NCBI GenBank assembly: GCA_029781115.1
Contig: JAKOXG010000006.1
Span: forward strand, 1 to 64,000
Source of the DNA: Candidatus Cloacimonadota bacterium
Lineage (GTDB): Bacteria; Cloacimonadota; Cloacimonadia; Cloacimonadales; Cloacimonadaceae
DNA: 64,000 bases
Direction of reading: 5' to 3'
Part shown: positions 35,019 to 44,073 of the stretch, one piece after another
Numbering within the stretch: position 1 is the first letter of the stretch
Layout of the letters: the number at the start of each line of letters is the position of its first letter
Made by a program: the position numbers and the translations under genes
Notes under the pieces: generated by a model
Told to the model about the DNA's origin: nothing
Databases searched by the model: none
The model's input: the letters and a program-made list of their open reading frames with translations, nothing else

Positions 35019-36851
35019 TTAGTCCACGGTCACGCTTTTGGCCAGGTTGCGGGGTTGGTCTACGTTCAAGTTGCGCAGATCCGCCACATGGTAGGCCAAG
35101 AGTTGCAAGGGAACTACGTTTAGCAGGGGTTGCAGGTTTGAAAGTGTGTCTGGGATGCAGATCAGGTGTTCGGCTATTTCCTTCAGCTCCGGGGTTTCTT
35201 CGGTGGTAACAATGATCAGCCTTGCGCCGCGAGCTTTGACTTCCTGGAGGTTGGTGTAAACCTTGTCAAAGAGGGCGTCATGCGTGGCGATTGCGACCAC
35301 GGGCATGTGTTCATCAATGAGCGCGATGGGGCCGTGTTTCACTTCTGCTGCGGGATAGCCTTCGGCGTGGATGTAGGATATTTCCTTGAGCTTCAGGGCT
35401 CCTTCCAGCGCCACGGGGTAGTTTATCCCTCTGCCCAGGTAAAGCGCATTGGTGCTATCTTTAATGCTGGCAGCAATTTCCCTAATCTTATCGTTTTTCT
35501 TTAAGATTTCCTCGATCTTCTCAGGAATTGCTTTGAGTTCAGTGATGTATTTATGCCCGTCTATTGGGTTTAGGGAGCGCTGTCTGGCCAACAGGATGGA
35601 CAGCAGGGTCAGGATGGTTACCTGTGAAGTGAAAGCTTTGGTGCTGGCGACGCCGATCTCGCTGCCGGCATGGATGTAGGTACCGCCGTCAGTCTCCCTG
35701 GCAATGGTGCTTCCCACCACGTTTGTGATGCCTAACACGGTGGCACCCTTGGCTTTAACTTCTCTGAGAGCAGCCAAAGTATCTGCCGTTTCTCCGGATT
35801 GGCTGATCACAAAGACAAGTGTGTCATCCGGGATGATGGGGTTGCGATAGCGATATTCAGAGGCGATTTCCGCATGAACGGGGATGCGTGCCATATCTTC
35901 AATCATGTATTTACCGATCATTGCAGCATGGTATGAGGTTCCGCAGGCTACCAGATGTATCTGTTTCACCTTGCGCAACTCGCTCATGGGGAGGTTCAGG
36001 CCACCCAAGCGGGCTGTGGAACGCTCTTCATTGATGCGGGTGCGGAAACCATTGGCGATGGTGATCGGTTGCTCAAATATCTCCTTGAGCATAAAGTGCT
36101 TAAAGTCACCCTTATCGATGGCGGAAATGTCCCAATCCACCGTGGAAATCTTGGGATCGACATGCATCTTATCCATGGTGGTGATATTCATCCCCTCTTT
36201 GGAAATCACTGCCATTTCATGGTCCTGCAGATAGACAACGCGGCTGGTGTGGCTCACGATGGCGTTTACATCGCTGGTGACAAACATCTCCTTCTCGCTC
36301 ACACCGATGATGATGGGGCTGCCTTTCCTCACGCAGAAGAGTTTTTCCGGTTCATCTTCCGAAATCACCACCAAGCCATAGGTGCCCTCGATAGCCTTAA
36401 GAGCCTCACGGATGGCATCTTCCATGGTATCTGTGGTTTTGCGGTATTGCTCGATCAAGTGGGCGATAACCTCGGTATCGGTATCGCTTTTGAAGGTGTG
36501 TCCCAGCTTTTCCAGGCGTTGTTTGAGCAGTTGATAGTTGTCTATGATGCCGTTATGAACCACGGCGAGGGTACCAGTGCAATCAGCGTGGGGATGCGAG
36601 TTTACCTCAGTGGGGCCTCCGTGAGTAGCCCAGCGTGTGTGTCCGATAGCCACATTTCCGTTGCAGGAATTGGGGTCTGGGAGTGAGCGTTCCAGCTCGA
36701 TGATTCTGCCTGTCTTTTTGTATATCTGCAGCTTACCGTCGTGGATGATTCCACAGCCAGAGCTGTCATAGCCCCTATATTCCAAACGTTTAAGAGCCTC
36801 GATCACTATAGGCAGTGCGTTGCGGTGTCCTACGTATCCGACGATTCCCAT
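35019..36851 (-). CDS. glmS: Glucosamine-6-phosphate synthase lacking the N-terminal catalytic cysteine
   Basis: Makes glucosamine 6-phosphate from fructose 6-phosphate for peptidoglycan and lipid A. The 610-residue protein has a glutaminase domain (1 to about 240: RLEYRGYDSSGCGI, GHTRWATHGG, VVHNGIIDN, SDTDTEVIAHLI) and two SIS isomerase domains (CGTSYHAAMIGKY, SQSGETADTL, GSEIGVASTKAFTSQ), ending NLAKSVTVD. The start reads Met-Gly-Ile-Val-Gly-Tyr: the Cys that follows Met in the family (MCGIVGY) is absent, and upstream codons (Arg-Arg-Thr) offer none. AAAGGAG precedes the ATG, which lies inside the end of the upstream permease gene (22-base overlap). Isomerase activity with free ammonia is expected; glutamine use is doubtful. 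Confidence 0.93.
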   Translation of the reverse strand: MGIVGYVGHRNALPIVIEALKRLEYRGYDSSGCGIIHDGKLQIYKKTGRIIELERSLPDPNSCNGNVAIGHTRWATHGGPTEVNSHPHADCTGTLAVVHNGIIDNYQLLKQRLEKLGHTFKSDTDTEVIAHLIEQYRKTTDTMEDAIREALKAIEGTYGLVVISEDEPEKLFCVRKGSPIIIGVSEKEMFVTSDVNAIVSHTSRVVYLQDHEMAVISKEGMNITTMDKMHVDPKISTVDWDISAIDKGDFKHFMLKEIFEQPITIANGFRTRINEERSTARLGGLNLPMSELRKVKQIHLVACGTSYHAAMIGKYMIEDMARIPVHAEIASEYRYRNPIIPDDTLVFVISQSGETADTLAALREVKAKGATVLGITNVVGSTIARETDGGTYIHAGSEIGVASTKAFTSQVTILTLLSILLARQRSLNPIDGHKYITELKAIPEKIEEILKKNDKIREIAASIKDSTNALYLGRGINYPVALEGALKLKEISYIHAEGYPAAEVKHGPIALIDEHMPVVAIATHDALFDKVYTNLQEVKARGARLIIVTTEETPELKEIAEHLICIPDTLSNLQPLLNVVPLQLLAYHVADLRNLNVDQPRNLAKSVTVD

Positions 36852-38851
36852 TGTTCTTCTCCTTTGGTTGACGTAACCTTATGAAATAATACGATACTAA
36901 CTACAAATATGATAGCCGCTGGGAAGATGAGCCACCACTGAATCGTGTCAGAATCTTTGATAATATACTCCAGCCATGCGCTGGTGGCAAATGTTGAAAT
37001 CACCAGAGCGAAGGCGTTGTTAAGAAAGTGTGACAGCATGCTGTTTAGGATGCCGCCGGAACGGAGGGTGAGATAGCCCAAAAGCAAGCCCAAAAGGAAA
37101 GTGGGCAGCAATCTGAAGGGATCCAGGTGGAAGGCAGCAAAGAGCAGGGCGCTGATGATCACGGCAGCTTTCTTGCCATAGCCTTCATAGAAACGAATCA
37201 GGAAGCCCCTGAAGAGCACTTCTTCACAGATTCCGGGCAGTAGGGCGATGACAGCCAATTGGATCCAGATATTGTCGGTCATTTCAAACATACTGGACAT
37301 CTGTTCCAAATACTTCTCCGGGAAGGGGAAGAGCATGTTGATAACCTGCATGATCAAGATCACTATGACCGATGCAGAGATGGCGATATAGGGAACTAAT
37401 GCCACTTCCTTGAGCTTGGGTGCTTTGATGCGGCAGACTTCCCTGGGTTTGAGCTTGAAAATCCGTAAGATAAGCAGCGGCGGCAGCAGGATTATCAGCA
37501 CTTGGGTCTGGATCAGGCCGTTGAGCAAGTCTCCTTTCTGCAGGTATTGCCCCAGATAATAGAGCAAAGCCAGCAGGATGGCGTAAATAACGGTACCATT
37601 GAAGCTGTTGAAGAGATTGCGCTTTTCCTTGCGCACATTCTTGAGCGAGGTGTCGTCTTCGGTGCGGAAAAGGACAGATTCCGTGTTGAAGAGCTTGATC
37701 GTCGCCCAGATGGCTATCACGTCCAAAATCAGGGTGGAGCCTATCGTCAGGAAGACATGTAACCACTGGAATTCATTGGTCAATACAGCTCTGAAGAGGA
37801 GGGCAATATTGACCACAGGAACCAGTGAAAGCAGGGTGTTGATTTCCACCGAAGGCAGGAAGGAGATCATGCCCAAAAGCATGGAGATGATCATCACGGG
37901 TTGCTGATATGACCCCGCTTCTTTGATATTGCGCGAGAAGGTGGAAAGCGACAGCAGCAGCGCTGCAAAGAACGTGGCCAGGGGAATCATGGCGGCAAGG
38001 AGGATCAAGAAACCCCAGATGGGGATGGAAGTAAAGTCGCCCAACTCCGCTGCACTACCCAAGAGATACTGCATGGAAAAGCTCATACTAAAGAGGTTTA
38101 CGACCACATTAACCATGGCGACAGTGATGACGGTGAGATACTTGCCAATCACCAGTTCGTTGCGGCCAGCGGAAGACACTAAAAGGGTTTCCAAGGTGTG
38201 CCTTTCCTTCTCACCGGCTACCAGGTCTCCCGCTACCATAGCGGCTCCGGCCACCAACATCATGATCATGAGGTAGGGCAAAAACATGCCTAGAAATGAG
38301 CCCACTATCTTCTGGCTGCTGGCGGTATCGACCTGCTCCACCTGGATCAGCTCCATAATGCCGGGGTCGATGGCTTTGGTCTCCAGATAAGAGGCGATAT
38401 TGCTTTCCTTGCTTTGGTTTACAGAGTCCTTAATCTTGTTGTATACCAGCAGGTTGCGCTCCTTGGAAGAGTCAAAGCTCACTCTCACTTTATAGACGCT
38501 TAAACCGCTGGTATTGGTGGAGTCCGTGATACTGACGATGGCTTGCAGCTCGCCCTCATCCAGCAAGGTCTTGGCTTCTTTTGTGTAGGGTATGAGCTCG
38601 AAACCCTTGTTCTCACCGATGCTTTCGATGATGGATTGGGAGACTTCCGTCTGCACACTGTCCACCAGGGCGATCTGGGCACCGCGCTCTTCCAAGACTT
38701 GCTCCTGGCGGCTCATAATGGAACCAAATCCAACAAACAGAAGGGGATAGAGGATGAGCGGCAGGATGAAGGTGGTGAAGATGGTGCGTTTATCGCGCAG
38801 CATCTCCAGCATTTCTTTGCGAAATACGATGAAGACTGTCTTAAAATTCAT
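36830..38851 (-). CDS. ABC transporter permease fused to CPBP-family membrane protease domain
   Basis: The 673-residue membrane protein. Residues 1 to about 400 are a NatB/ABC-2-type permease (KEMLEMLRDKRTIFTTFILPLILYPLLF, then a large extracytoplasmic loop and helices including GDLVAGEKERHTLETLLVS). The C-terminal part (about 470-660) is a CPBP intramembrane protease with EEVLFRGF, FAAFHLDPF and HFLNNAFAL, the conserved Glu-Glu-Arg, His and His-Asn sites. This fusion is a recognised architecture. It overlaps the ATPase gene by 11 bases and glmS by 22. Sodium, drug or peptide export are all possible. Confidence 0.88.
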   Translation of the reverse strand: MNFKTVFIVFRKEMLEMLRDKRTIFTTFILPLILYPLLFVGFGSIMSRQEQVLEERGAQIALVDSVQTEVSQSIIESIGENKGFELIPYTKEAKTLLDEGELQAIVSITDSTNTSGLSVYKVRVSFDSSKERNLLVYNKIKDSVNQSKESNIASYLETKAIDPGIMELIQVEQVDTASSQKIVGSFLGMFLPYLMIMMLVAGAAMVAGDLVAGEKERHTLETLLVSSAGRNELVIGKYLTVITVAMVNVVVNLFSMSFSMQYLLGSAAELGDFTSIPIWGFLILLAAMIPLATFFAALLLSLSTFSRNIKEAGSYQQPVMIISMLLGMISFLPSVEINTLLSLVPVVNIALLFRAVLTNEFQWLHVFLTIGSTLILDVIAIWATIKLFNTESVLFRTEDDTSLKNVRKEKRNLFNSFNGTVIYAILLALLYYLGQYLQKGDLLNGLIQTQVLIILLPPLLILRIFKLKPREVCRIKAPKLKEVALVPYIAISASVIVILIMQVINMLFPFPEKYLEQMSSMFEMTDNIWIQLAVIALLPGICEEVLFRGFLIRFYEGYGKKAAVIISALLFAAFHLDPFRLLPTFLLGLLLGYLTLRSGGILNSMLSHFLNNAFALVISTFATSAWLEYIIKDSDTIQWWLIFPAAIIFVVSIVLFHKVTSTKGEEQWESSDT

Positions 38852-39608
38852 GTGCCTGTAACTCCTCTTCCGTATTGGATTTATTCACATAATGCACGAA
38901 GATGTCGTCCAGATCAACCTGATTGGTCTCGGCTCTCATCTCCTCCAAGGTGCCTGTGGCTAAGACTTGCCCCCTGTGGATCAGCACGATGCGGTCTGCC
39001 AGGCGTTCTGCCTCTCTCATGATGTGGGTGCTGAAGAGCACGCATTTGCCCTTCTCTTTGCAATCGCGGATGAAAGAGATGATGTTGCGTGCAGTGAGGA
39101 TGTCCAAGCCGCTGGTGGGCTCGTCAAAGATCATCACGGGCGGATCGTGGATAATGGAGCGCACGATGGAGACTTTTTGCTTCATGCCGCTGGAGAGAAA
39201 TTCAATCTTGCGGTCGATAAAGTCTTTCATATCCAGGAGTTCGGCCATTTCGTCCATACGGCTTTTGATCTGAGCATCCGGCACTTGGTTCAAGCGACCG
39301 AAATAGGTGATAAACTCGTGCACCCTAAGGCGGTTATAAAGCCCGGTGTCACCGGAGAGGAAACCAAGGTTTTCCCTCACTTTGGCGGGTTGGGTCACGA
39401 TGTCGTAGCCTTGGATTTTGGCGGTGCCGTAGGTGGGTTTAAACACGGTGGAAAGCAGGCGCATGGTGGTGGTCTTGCCGGCTCCATTCACGCCCAAGAG
39501 GCAGACGATCTCGCCGTCTTGCGCCTCAAAGCTCACCCTGTCCACGGCTTTAAAGCGGGTTCCGTCCTTCTTGGGGAACTCCTTTTCCAGCTCTAATACT
39601 TCAATCAT
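38841..39608 (-). CDS. ABC transporter ATP-binding protein (NatA-like)
   Basis: The 255-residue ATPase has Walker A GVNGAGKTTTM, signature LSSGMKQKVS, Walker B VMIFDEPTSGLD and the switch His in LFSTHIM. The subgroup fits partners of ABC-2 permeases. Its stop overlaps the permease start by 11 bases, so the two form one transporter. It is the first gene of a three-gene operon with glmS; I did not find a clear promoter in the 111 bases upstream. Confidence 0.93.
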   Translation of the reverse strand: MIEVLELEKEFPKKDGTRFKAVDRVSFEAQDGEIVCLLGVNGAGKTTTMRLLSTVFKPTYGTAKIQGYDIVTQPAKVRENLGFLSGDTGLYNRLRVHEFITYFGRLNQVPDAQIKSRMDEMAELLDMKDFIDRKIEFLSSGMKQKVSIVRSIIHDPPVMIFDEPTSGLDILTARNIISFIRDCKEKGKCVLFSTHIMREAERLADRIVLIHRGQVLATGTLEEMRAETNQVDLDDIFVHYVNKSNTEEELQAHEF

Positions 39609-39719
39609 ATGATCTCATACTCCTTTCTTACTTGTGCCTTAGCATGGCGTTGGAGTCACGCTCATTGGTGTGGGAAAATGTGGCAATGCTTTTATTGTTA
39701 GTTTTCAATAACATAGCAA

Positions 39720-41423
39720 TCAGATTTTGTAGACTATCTTGGCTTTCTTGATCTGTTCTTCCATCCATTGGTCAAACCAGTCTAAGGGCAGGCTCTTCTC
39801 ATAGTAGAGGTAGAGTCTTTGATTATCAATCTTTTGCCGCTGGTATTTAATGCTTTGGATTAGGGGAATGACGATAACTCCATCCCTTTGATAGACCTTA
39901 GGCTCCTCATTTCTGAGTTTGCCCAAGATGCTTTCAAAGAGCATATCTGCATCCAGTAAAGCTGAGTCTTGATGCTCAATGGTTTGAGCTGTTAGCCTTT
40001 GGCTCTGAGTTTCCTCCTGGCTTTTGAGGCTGGTATAGGAATTGTTCAGGACAGCCTGCTGAGCATCCTTAAGAGCATATTCATGAGCTTTTTCCCGGGT
40101 GATAATCCCGCGTATCTGATCAGCCACTTCGGCGATTGGTTTGCGGGTAAGCGGCATCACATCAGTCACTTGCATGAGTAACCATCCGGTCTGAGCATAA
40201 GAGAAGACAGGCTCTGGCACATAGCCTTTGCGCAGGGTTTTGAGCATCTCTTGCTCGCTGGGTCTATTATCCGGAGTATCCAAAGGCCATTGGCTATTGA
40301 AGGGGATGTTCTTCTTGATCACGAAGCGCAAGTCCAGCTCATGCTCAGTGGCCTCATAACCGATAGTCTCAAGCAGCATTGCACTTTGGAGCGCACGTGC
40401 CTTGTCTCTATCCACCGTCTCCTTGCTGGGCAGATGCGGAACCTTCATGGTGCTGTAGCTGATCATGCTTTTAGTGATCTGATCAAGGCGATAGATGGAG
40501 GTGGAACCGGGCTGGGTGTAGGGTGGCAGATACTGACCCGCTTCTATCTGACAAAGCTGGACATAGAGCTTTTGGTCTATATCGGATATCCTCACAAAGC
40601 CGCTCTGAGCCCAGCTTACCTGCTTATCCTTGTAGGTGGGTCTCTTGATCAATTCCGCCGGATCAGCCCCTTTTTGCAGGAGCTGATAAAGGGTATCTGC
40701 ATGTGCTTGGCAGCGGCTGATGTCATCCTCGGAAGCATCCAGCCTGAGATAGCTGTAGGCTACGCTGTATTGCGGTTCCAAAGCGAACTTGCTGGTATTG
40801 GTATCGTAGTAAAACTGTATGTCTTCGTCCTTGATGCTCACTTGCTTGAGGCTGGGGTCGACGGAGATCAGCTCCAAGTCTACCACAGCATTCAGCACAT
40901 TTCGGATCAGCTTTTTATCCTTGGAAGTCATCAGTTCTTTGCGGATCAGCTTTTGTTTCAGCTTGGCGATAGGCACGTAGTAATCCCGGTATTGCCTGAT
41001 CACAGCCTGGATTTCCTCGCTCTGATCATACTTTAAAGCTTGCACAAAGAGAGCACGGTCAAAGACACCATTCTTCTGAAAACGTGGAGAAGCCACGATG
41101 TAGACAGGCGGATTGACCTGTAAAGTGTCCAGCGCTTCCTGCAGACTGGAGGTAATATCGTAGTGTCTAAACTGCTGCTGGAGAATCACATGCTTGGTGA
41201 TATCCCGCCAGGTAAGCCTGAGGATCTCGTTCTTTTCCTCCATACTCGGGCCACGCTCGTTGAGGATATAAAAGTTCTCGTAATGCCCTCGATGCGAGGA
41301 GGCAAATTGCCCCATGGGAATGGGTTGTCCGTTGATGGTTCCAGCTGTATGCTCTTGGGTTGTGGCACAGGAAAACAGGGTGAGTGCCAGAGCAATAGCG
41401 ATCAGGTAATACACAGGTTTCAT
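39720..41423 (-). CDS. SurA/PpiD-like periplasmic lipoprotein
   Basis: The 567-residue protein starts with a lipoprotein signal (MKPVYYLIAIALALTLFSC, acylated Cys at 19). The early GTINGQPIPMGQF is the usual start of SurA N-terminal chaperone domains (VNGxPI pattern). Helix-rich regions and two central segments recall parvulin-type domains (about 210-310 and 330-430), but I cannot point to the catalytic residues. Probably an envelope folding factor. It is the last gene of an operon starting with the methyltransferase at 47.3 kb, 15 bases after mutS. Confidence 0.7.
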   Translation of the reverse strand: MKPVYYLIAIALALTLFSCATTQEHTAGTINGQPIPMGQFASSHRGHYENFYILNERGPSMEEKNEILRLTWRDITKHVILQQQFRHYDITSSLQEALDTLQVNPPVYIVASPRFQKNGVFDRALFVQALKYDQSEEIQAVIRQYRDYYVPIAKLKQKLIRKELMTSKDKKLIRNVLNAVVDLELISVDPSLKQVSIKDEDIQFYYDTNTSKFALEPQYSVAYSYLRLDASEDDISRCQAHADTLYQLLQKGADPAELIKRPTYKDKQVSWAQSGFVRISDIDQKLYVQLCQIEAGQYLPPYTQPGSTSIYRLDQITKSMISYSTMKVPHLPSKETVDRDKARALQSAMLLETIGYEATEHELDLRFVIKKNIPFNSQWPLDTPDNRPSEQEMLKTLRKGYVPEPVFSYAQTGWLLMQVTDVMPLTRKPIAEVADQIRGIITREKAHEYALKDAQQAVLNNSYTSLKSQEETQSQRLTAQTIEHQDSALLDADMLFESILGKLRNEEPKVYQRDGVIVIPLIQSIKYQRQKIDNQRLYLYYEKSLPLDWFDQWMEEQIKKAKIVYKI

Positions 41424-41438
41424 CGTTTATATTCCTTA

Positions 41439-44072
41439 TTATTTGTCCAGTTTGTCTTGCAGGCCTTTTAGTGTCTGCCAGGCTTGGATGGGGCTAAGAG
41501 CTTCCATATTAATGCTTTTGAGCTCATTGATGACGGGGTCTGTCTCTTGGGTTTTGTCCATCAGCACCTCAAAGAGCTCCACCTGGGGCGAGGTCTGTTC
41601 CACTTTCTTGAGGAGAGAAGCGGTCTTACCACGGGCGCTGATCTCGTGTTCTTCCAGGTTTTTGAGTATCTCTTTGGCACGGCGGATCACCTTATCGGGT
41701 ATTCCGGCCAAACGAGCCACCTGGATTCCATAGCTTTGGTCTGCCCCGCCGCGCTCTATCTTGCGCAGGAAGACCATCTCATCGTTGTGCTCTCTCACTG
41801 CGACGTTGTAGTTTTTCACATCCGGGTAGATGTTTTCCAGCTCGGTGAGTTCATGATAGTGAGTGGCAAACAGGGTGAGGGAGTGATTATGTTTCTTGAT
41901 ATGCTCGATGATAGCCCAGGCGAGGCTGAGTCCGTCAAAGGTGGAAGTACCGCGCCCGATCTCATCCAGTAGGATCAGCGAATCTTTGGTCGCACAGTTG
42001 AGGATATGGGCGGTTTCTATCATTTCCACCAGGAAGGTGCTCTGCCCTTGGGCGAGGTTGTCTGAGGCTCCCACTCTGGTGAAGACACGATCAAATATCG
42101 GCAATTGCATCCTTTGAGCGGGAACCCAGGCTCCCATCTGCGCCATGATGACCAAGAGCCCTACCTGACGCAAATAGGTGGATTTACCAGCCATATTGGG
42201 TCCGGTGATGATGGCGATGGAGGTCTCCGGGTAGTCAAAGAAGGTGGAATTGGGGATAAAGTCCTCGCTCTCCATCAGTTTCTCGATCACCGGATGCCTG
42301 CCATCGTCGATGATGAGCTGACGAGCATCTATAAACTCCGGACGGCAATAGTGATTTTGCCAAGCCAACCACGCCAGCGAGGAATATACATCCAGCAGCG
42401 CAATGGCTTCGCTAAGCTCTTGCAGCCGGGTAAGGTGCTCCGCCAGGAGACTACGCAGCTTCTTGAAGAGCTCATACTCCAGGTTTTTCACCTTCTCTTC
42501 CGCGCTGAGCACCTTGGCTTCAAACTCCTTGAGCCGTGGTGAGATATAGCGCTGGGAATTGACCAAGGTCTGCTTGGCCATGTAATAATCCGGCACCTTG
42601 TCCTTGTGCGTGTTGGTCACCTCAATGTAATAGCCAAAGACTCTGTTGTAGCCCACCTTGAGGCTACTGATGCCTGTCTTTTGCCGCTCGTCATCTTCGA
42701 GGCGGGCGATGTGCGATTTGCCATCATGGATGAGCGTGAGCAGCTCGTCCAGGTCTTCATTGAAGCCTTTGGCAAAGATGCCGCCTTCCGTGATGGTGGT
42801 GGGCGGATCTTCGATGATGGCAGAATCTATCAGCTCGACTACTTCTTGAAAGCCACCGAGCTTGGTTTGAAAATAGTCCATCTCCGGCAGCTCGAAGGTG
42901 TTCAGCTTGCCTTTAAGTTCGTGGGCTATCGCCAGGAAGCTGCGCAGAGCCAACACCTCACGGGGATTGATCCTCAAAGCACCCAAACGCGAGACCAGCC
43001 TGGCAATATCGCCAATATCCTTGAGACTGTCTCTAAAATCCTTCAAATAAGGCGTGCGCTCCATGAAAGCGGCGATACATTCCTGCCGCGCCAAGATCTG
43101 CTTCTTATCGAGCAGCGGATGCAACAGCCACTGTTGCAACAACCTGCTACCCATCGGAGTGCGGGTTTGGTCTATCACGCTGAGCAGACTACCGTGCTTG
43201 GTTCCATAGCGGATGCTGCGTGTGAGCTCGAGGTTGCGCCTGGAGATCTCATCCAGCTGCATATAACTACTAAGGGAATAATATCTTAGAGACGAGATAT
43301 GGCTCAGGGGCACTTGGTAGAGAGACTGCACATAGGCCAAAGCACCGCCTGAAGCCGCCGCACCCATGGGACGGTTATGCGCCCCAAAAGCCTCCAGAGA
43401 GCTCACTTTAAAGTGGTCTTTGAGCACCTGTTTGGCCTCAGAAGGCTTAAACTGCCAACTATCGAAAATCGTGATGGTGGGTTGATGATCCAGCTTGAGT
43501 TTCTTGATCAGATCTTCCGCCTCAAGGTTTGCAACGATGATCTCAGCAGGCTTGATCCTGAGCAGTTCATTGGCCAGTTCATCATATGGCAATTGTGTAA
43601 AGGAGAAATCACCCGTGGAGAGATCCAGCATCGCAAGACCGATATCCTGATTGATGTCCTCATAGTAGATGGCCACGAGGAAGATATTGGCGTTGCCATC
43701 TATCAAAGAGCCATCCAGGACGGTTCCGGGCGTGATGATCTCCACCACTTCACGCTTCACCAGACCCACCGCCTGCTTGGGATCCTCCATCTGCTCGCAG
43801 ATAACCACCTTCAGGCCTGCTTTGACCAGCTTGTCCAGGTAGTTGTCCAAGGCATGGAAAGGAAAGCCGGCCATAGGGATAGGCTTGGGATCGTTCTTAT
43901 TGCGCGTGGTAAGCGTGATATTCAGCACTTCAGCTGCCACGCGTGCATCTTCAAAGAAGGTTTCATAAAAGTCGCCCATGCGAAAAAGCACCAACTTATC
44001 CGGATGCTGTTTCTTGATACTCTGAAACTGCTTCAGCATCGGAGTGAGTTTGGGCTTTGGCGGTGCGCTCAT
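41439..44072 (-). CDS. mutS: DNA mismatch repair protein MutS
   Basis: Recognises mismatches and signals repair by ATP. The 877-residue protein has the mismatch-binding motif FRMGDFYETF near residue 30, the connector and lever domains, Walker A GPNMAGKSTYLRQ, NLAQGQSTFLVEM, Walker B LILLDEIGRGTSTFDG and FATHYHEL. The Phe-x-Glu of the DNA-binding wedge is present (FYETF). The start is 1 base after the upstream TPR-SPOR gene's stop. No mutL lies in the window. Confidence 0.97.
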   Translation of the reverse strand: MSAPPKPKLTPMLKQFQSIKKQHPDKLVLFRMGDFYETFFEDARVAAEVLNITLTTRNKNDPKPIPMAGFPFHALDNYLDKLVKAGLKVVICEQMEDPKQAVGLVKREVVEIITPGTVLDGSLIDGNANIFLVAIYYEDINQDIGLAMLDLSTGDFSFTQLPYDELANELLRIKPAEIIVANLEAEDLIKKLKLDHQPTITIFDSWQFKPSEAKQVLKDHFKVSSLEAFGAHNRPMGAAASGGALAYVQSLYQVPLSHISSLRYYSLSSYMQLDEISRRNLELTRSIRYGTKHGSLLSVIDQTRTPMGSRLLQQWLLHPLLDKKQILARQECIAAFMERTPYLKDFRDSLKDIGDIARLVSRLGALRINPREVLALRSFLAIAHELKGKLNTFELPEMDYFQTKLGGFQEVVELIDSAIIEDPPTTITEGGIFAKGFNEDLDELLTLIHDGKSHIARLEDDERQKTGISSLKVGYNRVFGYYIEVTNTHKDKVPDYYMAKQTLVNSQRYISPRLKEFEAKVLSAEEKVKNLEYELFKKLRSLLAEHLTRLQELSEAIALLDVYSSLAWLAWQNHYCRPEFIDARQLIIDDGRHPVIEKLMESEDFIPNSTFFDYPETSIAIITGPNMAGKSTYLRQVGLLVIMAQMGAWVPAQRMQLPIFDRVFTRVGASDNLAQGQSTFLVEMIETAHILNCATKDSLILLDEIGRGTSTFDGLSLAWAIIEHIKKHNHSLTLFATHYHELTELENIYPDVKNYNVAVREHNDEMVFLRKIERGGADQSYGIQVARLAGIPDKVIRRAKEILKNLEEHEISARGKTASLLKKVEQTSPQVELFEVLMDKTQETDPVINELKSINMEALSPIQAWQTLKGLQDKLDK

Positions 44073-44073
44073 G

